From positions 1 through 8,365 of the forward strand of contig JAUZPX010000081.1 in the NCBI GenBank assembly GCA_030705695.1: a DNA stretch of 8,365 bases, written 5' to 3'. The notes beneath the pieces are model-generated. The model made no database searches, was not told where the DNA came from, and saw only the letters and a list, made by a program, of their open reading frames with translations. Below, piece after piece: positions 6,476 to 8,365 of the stretch; the first letter of the stretch is position 1; every line of letters starts with the position of its first letter. The translations under genes were made by a program, and so were the position numbers. The DNA is from Bacillota bacterium. GTDB lineage: Bacteria; Bacillota; Clostridia; Oscillospirales; Acutalibacteraceae.

Positions 6476-6510
6476 AAAAAAAGTCTCCCGAAATTATCAG
6501 GAGACTTTTT
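6476..6510. terminator. Rubrerythrin terminator, bidirectional in form
   Basis: AAAAAGTCTCC (6478-6488) pairs perfectly with GGAGACTTTTT (6500-6510), an 11-bp stem with an 11-nt loop. It begins 7 nt beyond the rubrerythrin stop codon. On the minus strand the final arm runs into seven Ts (complement of 6476-6482), giving a strong intrinsic terminator. The plus strand also ends in a T-run, so it could stop transcripts from either side. Confidence 0.92.
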
Positions 6511-6517
6511 CTATCAA

Positions 6518-7054
6518 TTAATAATTATCAGCTTTCACTTGAAAATATGCTTTTGGATGAGCACAAACAGGACAAACCTCTGGTGCATCGGTTCCTACAC
6601 AAATATGGCCACAATTGCTGCACTGCCATACAACAATGCTTCCTTTTTTGAATACTTGACCATCTTTTACGTTTTTAAGCAAAGCACGATAACGAGCTTC
6701 ATGCTCTTTTTCAATTGCAGCTACACCTTCAAATAGGTTAGCAATTTCAACAAAACCTTCTTCTCTGGCCTCTTTTGCAAAATTTGCATACATATCGGTC
6801 CATTCGTAATTTTCGCCGTTTGCTGCATCTTCAAGATTTACATCTGTGCTCGGTACGCCGCCATGCAAAAGTTTAAACCAAAGCTTAGCGTGTTCTTTTT
6901 CATTATCGGCAGTTTCCAAAAAGAGGCTCGCAATTTGCTCATATCCCTCTTTTTTTGCCTTTGATGCATAATATGTGTATTTGTTTCTGGCTTGCGATTC
7001 ACCGGCAAACGCAGCCATTAAATTAGCTTCCGTTCTTGATCCTTTAAGTTCCAT
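6518..7054 (-). CDS. rbr: Rubrerythrin (diiron peroxide reductase with C-terminal rubredoxin domain)
   Basis: Rubrerythrin reduces hydrogen peroxide to water in the cytosol of anaerobes, taking electrons through a rubredoxin centre. The 178-residue protein has a four-helix ferritin-like domain (about 1-130) with the diiron ligands at the expected spacing: Glu19 in AFAGES, Glu52 and His55 in NEKEH, Glu95 and Glu98 in AKEAREE, and Glu115 and His118 in IEKEH. The rubredoxin domain (about 138-178) has Cys145/Cys148 and Cys161/Cys164. The start at 7054 (MELKGSRTEA) is chosen because it has AAAGGAAG (7063-7070) eight bases upstream, lies downstream of a near-consensus promoter, and matches the family's N-terminus. 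An in-frame ATG at 7135 lies upstream of the promoter -10 and inside the preceding gene, so it is rejected. The gene is monocistronic, with a terminator after it. I see no clear PerR box. Confidence 0.96.
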   Translation of the reverse strand: MELKGSRTEANLMAAFAGESQARNKYTYYASKAKKEGYEQIASLFLETADNEKEHAKLWFKLLHGGVPSTDVNLEDAANGENYEWTDMYANFAKEAREEGFVEIANLFEGVAAIEKEHEARYRALLKNVKDGQVFKKGSIVVWQCSNCGHICVGTDAPEVCPVCAHPKAYFQVKADNY

Positions 7055-7103
7055 AATAGTAACTTCCTTTCTAAAAATAAGAGTAGTATGTCCGATTAAA
7101 AAA

Positions 7104-7132
7104 AGTATATAGTTAAAATCACTGTTTGTCAA
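7104..7132 (-). promoter_or_regulatory. Promoter of rubrerythrin, -35 inside the preceding gene
   Basis: On the minus strand a perfect -35 TTGACA (complement of 7127-7132) is followed after exactly 17 bases by TATACT (complement of 7104-7109), one mismatch from consensus. The -35 lies in the last codons (Val-Asp-Lys) of the Toprim gene, whose stop is at 7119-7121. The start of transcription would be near 7097, giving a leader of about 43 nt. Confidence 0.85.
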
Positions 7133-7724
7133 CAAAATCCATGGCAGATAAAATATTTTTCAGCTCATTTAATGTAAGTAAACAATTTAAAGCTGTAAGC
7201 ATTGCGTTTGTTGATAAATAAGTTGGGAAATTGAGCTTTTTAAGAAGCGTTTCACGCCTTTTTAAACTTCCATCGCAACCAGTAAGCCCAAGTGAAAATA
7301 AATCCGCTTTACTTATTTCATTTATGTGCTTTTCTGATGATTCTCCGAATATCGTCGCTCCGCTGTTTTGAATTGCCTTTAATAATATTTCACGGCTTAC
7401 TCCTTCAACTCCAAGCAATCCTTCTTTTGAAGGAACATCTTTACGCTTCTCTTTACCGAGTATTTCAGGAATATAGCCATGTTTAATTTGAGTTGAATTT
7501 ACAGCACCTTTCAAAAAGTTACGAATCACAAGTCCTGCGGAATCGCTGTCTGTTAAAATGAGAATTCCTCTCGTTTTCGCAATATTTCGAATAAGATTGA
7601 TTTTCTCACGGTCGTTAAATATTCTAAACCCGTTTGTTTCTATAATCGGAGAATCAATAAGCTCGGAAAGCTTTATTTTGTCGTACCTGCCTTCTACAAT
7701 TACGGCTTCTTTCAGTGTTATCAT
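7119..7724 (-). CDS. Toprim domain protein with DUF4093-like C-terminus (RNase M5-related)
   Basis: The 201-residue protein begins with a Toprim domain (about 5-90). Glu11 in VIVEGRYDK is the conserved catalytic glutamate, and Asp59-x-Asp61-x-x-Gly64 in LTDSDSAG is the metal-binding motif. IETNGF (28-33) and HGYIP (82-86) also fit RNase M5-type Toprim proteins. The second half (LGVEGVSREILLKAI at about 104-118, then a helical tail with LFSLGLTG and RRETLLKKL) resembles the DUF4093 region of RNase M5, which cleaves 5S rRNA precursors. It may be RNase M5 itself or a clostridial paralogue. rnmV usually sits next to ksgA, which is not seen here, so I give no symbol. It starts 6 nt after the holA stop. 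Its likely Shine-Dalgarno, GGTGAG (7730-7735), overlaps that stop codon, so translation is probably coupled. There is no terminator before the rubrerythrin promoter. Confidence 0.8.
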   Translation of the reverse strand: MITLKEAVIVEGRYDKIKLSELIDSPIIETNGFRIFNDREKINLIRNIAKTRGILILTDSDSAGLVIRNFLKGAVNSTQIKHGYIPEILGKEKRKDVPSKEGLLGVEGVSREILLKAIQNSGATIFGESSEKHINEISKADLFSLGLTGCDGSLKRRETLLKKLNFPTYLSTNAMLTALNCLLTLNELKNILSAMDFVDKQ

Positions 7725-7730
7725 TTTTGC

Positions 7731-8365
7731 TCACCGATTTTCATAATCATCTTGATTATGAATCAAAAATAATTTTGAAATTAACTCTTCAAGTACAATT
7801 CTGCCGTCAGCCCGTGTGCTCTTAAGGCGCAAATCTGCTTCAACAAGCTCATCAAGGCAGCGTCTTAAAGCATTTAGAGTAAGTTTTCTTGCGTTTCTTT
7901 CTGCTTTTGAAATAACAAATTCTTTTCCTTTATACGGAAATTTCTCTGCAAGCGCCGAAGTGCTTTCTCCGCTTTCCTGCGTTGCCTTAACTCTGTACAT
8001 ATCAACATATGCGTTGCTTAATACTGCTAAAACAGCAATCGGTTCTTCTCGGGAAAACATCAGAACATCAAGCTGAGCCATTGCTTTTGTAATATCTCCC
8101 GTAACTACGGCATCTGAAAGCGCAAAAACCTTTGCTTCAAGATTTTTAGTTACAAGCATATCAATTGTTTCTTGTGTAATTTCGCCTTCAACTGTAAAAG
8201 CACAGAGTTTTTCAACCTCATTTTGCAGCGATTGAAGATCGTTTCCGTTATATGTTACGATTTTCATTGCATTTGCTTCCGACAAAATGCAATTCTCTTT
8301 GCTTGCTTTTGAAATTATCAATTTTGCAAGCTCTTTCGGCGTCTTTCTTGATAATTCAAAAACGA
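7731..8365 (-). CDS. holA: DNA polymerase III subunit delta, N-terminus outside window
   Basis: HolA is the delta subunit of the clamp loader, which opens the sliding clamp for replication. The frame is open from the window edge to a TGA at 7731-7733, giving about 210 residues, the C-terminal two thirds of a family whose members are usually about 330-350 long. It enters at VFELSRKTPKELAKLI. The segment NAMKIVTYNGNDLQSLQNEVEKL is the well-conserved end of the AAA+ module (GNDL...NEVEKL). The following part, with AKVFALSDAVVTGDITKA, then LAVLSNAYVDMYRVK and a final LRRCLDELVEADLRLKST, is the helical collar domain, in which DLRLKS is typical. A TTG near 8321 could be read as a start, but it lies inside the conserved domain and the frame continues upstream, so the gene is simply cut by the window edge. 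The Toprim gene follows. Confidence 0.93.
   Translation of the reverse strand, partial: VFELSRKTPKELAKLIISKASKENCILSEANAMKIVTYNGNDLQSLQNEVEKLCAFTVEGEITQETIDMLVTKNLEAKVFALSDAVVTGDITKAMAQLDVLMFSREEPIAVLAVLSNAYVDMYRVKATQESGESTSALAEKFPYKGKEFVISKAERNARKLTLNALRRCLDELVEADLRLKSTRADGRIVLEELISKLFLIHNQDDYENR

Noticed and set aside
6385..6477. A 30-codon plus-strand frame in the AT-rich intergenic region.
   Set aside because: No Shine-Dalgarno, and the residues follow from A/T runs; nothing supports translation.
7055..7135. 27-residue N-terminal extension of rubrerythrin from an upstream in-frame ATG.
   Set aside because: It begins inside the preceding gene and upstream of the promoter's -10, has no ribosome binding site and is unlike the family N-terminus. 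The ATG at 7054 has a good Shine-Dalgarno.
8319..8321. TTG as a start codon for the delta subunit.
   Set aside because: The frame stays open to the window edge and the conserved HolA pattern continues upstream, so the gene is cut by the edge.

Overview
The window looks like a housekeeping stretch of a low-GC Gram-positive anaerobe, most likely a clostridial (Eubacteriales/Oscillospiraceae-type) Firmicute. The reasons are AT-rich DNA, strong GGAGG-type Shine-Dalgarno sites, TTGACA/TATAAT promoters with 17-nt spacers, a clostridial-style MurD C-terminus, a Toprim-DUF4093 protein and a rubrerythrin. All genes except the first are on the minus strand. I see no mobile element, CRISPR array, rRNA or tRNA. 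No gene-free stretch exceeds 300 bases.

Layout from left to right. (1) The 3' end of gpsA enters on the plus strand. It converges with the minus-strand operon at a nested double hairpin (about 226-324) that appears to serve as terminator for both sides. (2) A five-gene minus-strand operon occupies 324-5842. In transcription order it is murD, a first M42 metallopeptidase, a second M42 metallopeptidase, a GNAT acetyltransferase and a PLP-dependent methionine-gamma-lyase/'aluminium resistance' (YnbB-like) protein. The gaps are only 25, 2, 8 and 30 nt, and a near-consensus promoter with a 17-nt spacer lies directly upstream of murD. (3) A solitary 81-residue XRE-type regulator at 6004-6249 has its own promoter, its own terminator and a small inverted repeat in its leader that could be an operator. 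(4) A solitary rubrerythrin at 6518-7054 has a consensus -35 buried in the end of the preceding gene and a clear bidirectional terminator. (5) At the right edge, holA (DNA polymerase III delta, N-terminus outside the window) is followed 6 nt later by a Toprim-DUF4093 protein related to RNase M5.

How the genes work together. GpsA supplies sn-glycerol-3-phosphate for phospholipids. MurD adds D-glutamate to the peptidoglycan precursor. The two M42 peptidases would trim cytosolic peptides, and the GNAT and PLP proteins have unknown substrates, so the operon mixes cell-wall synthesis with peptide and amino-acid turnover. Rubrerythrin detoxifies peroxide in anaerobes. HolA loads the replicative clamp. 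I found no clear previously undescribed system. The points most worth a second look are the nested hairpin at the convergent junction, the diverged tandem M42 pair, the placement of murD at the head of a peptidase operon, and the GNAT with an uncharacterised N-terminal half.
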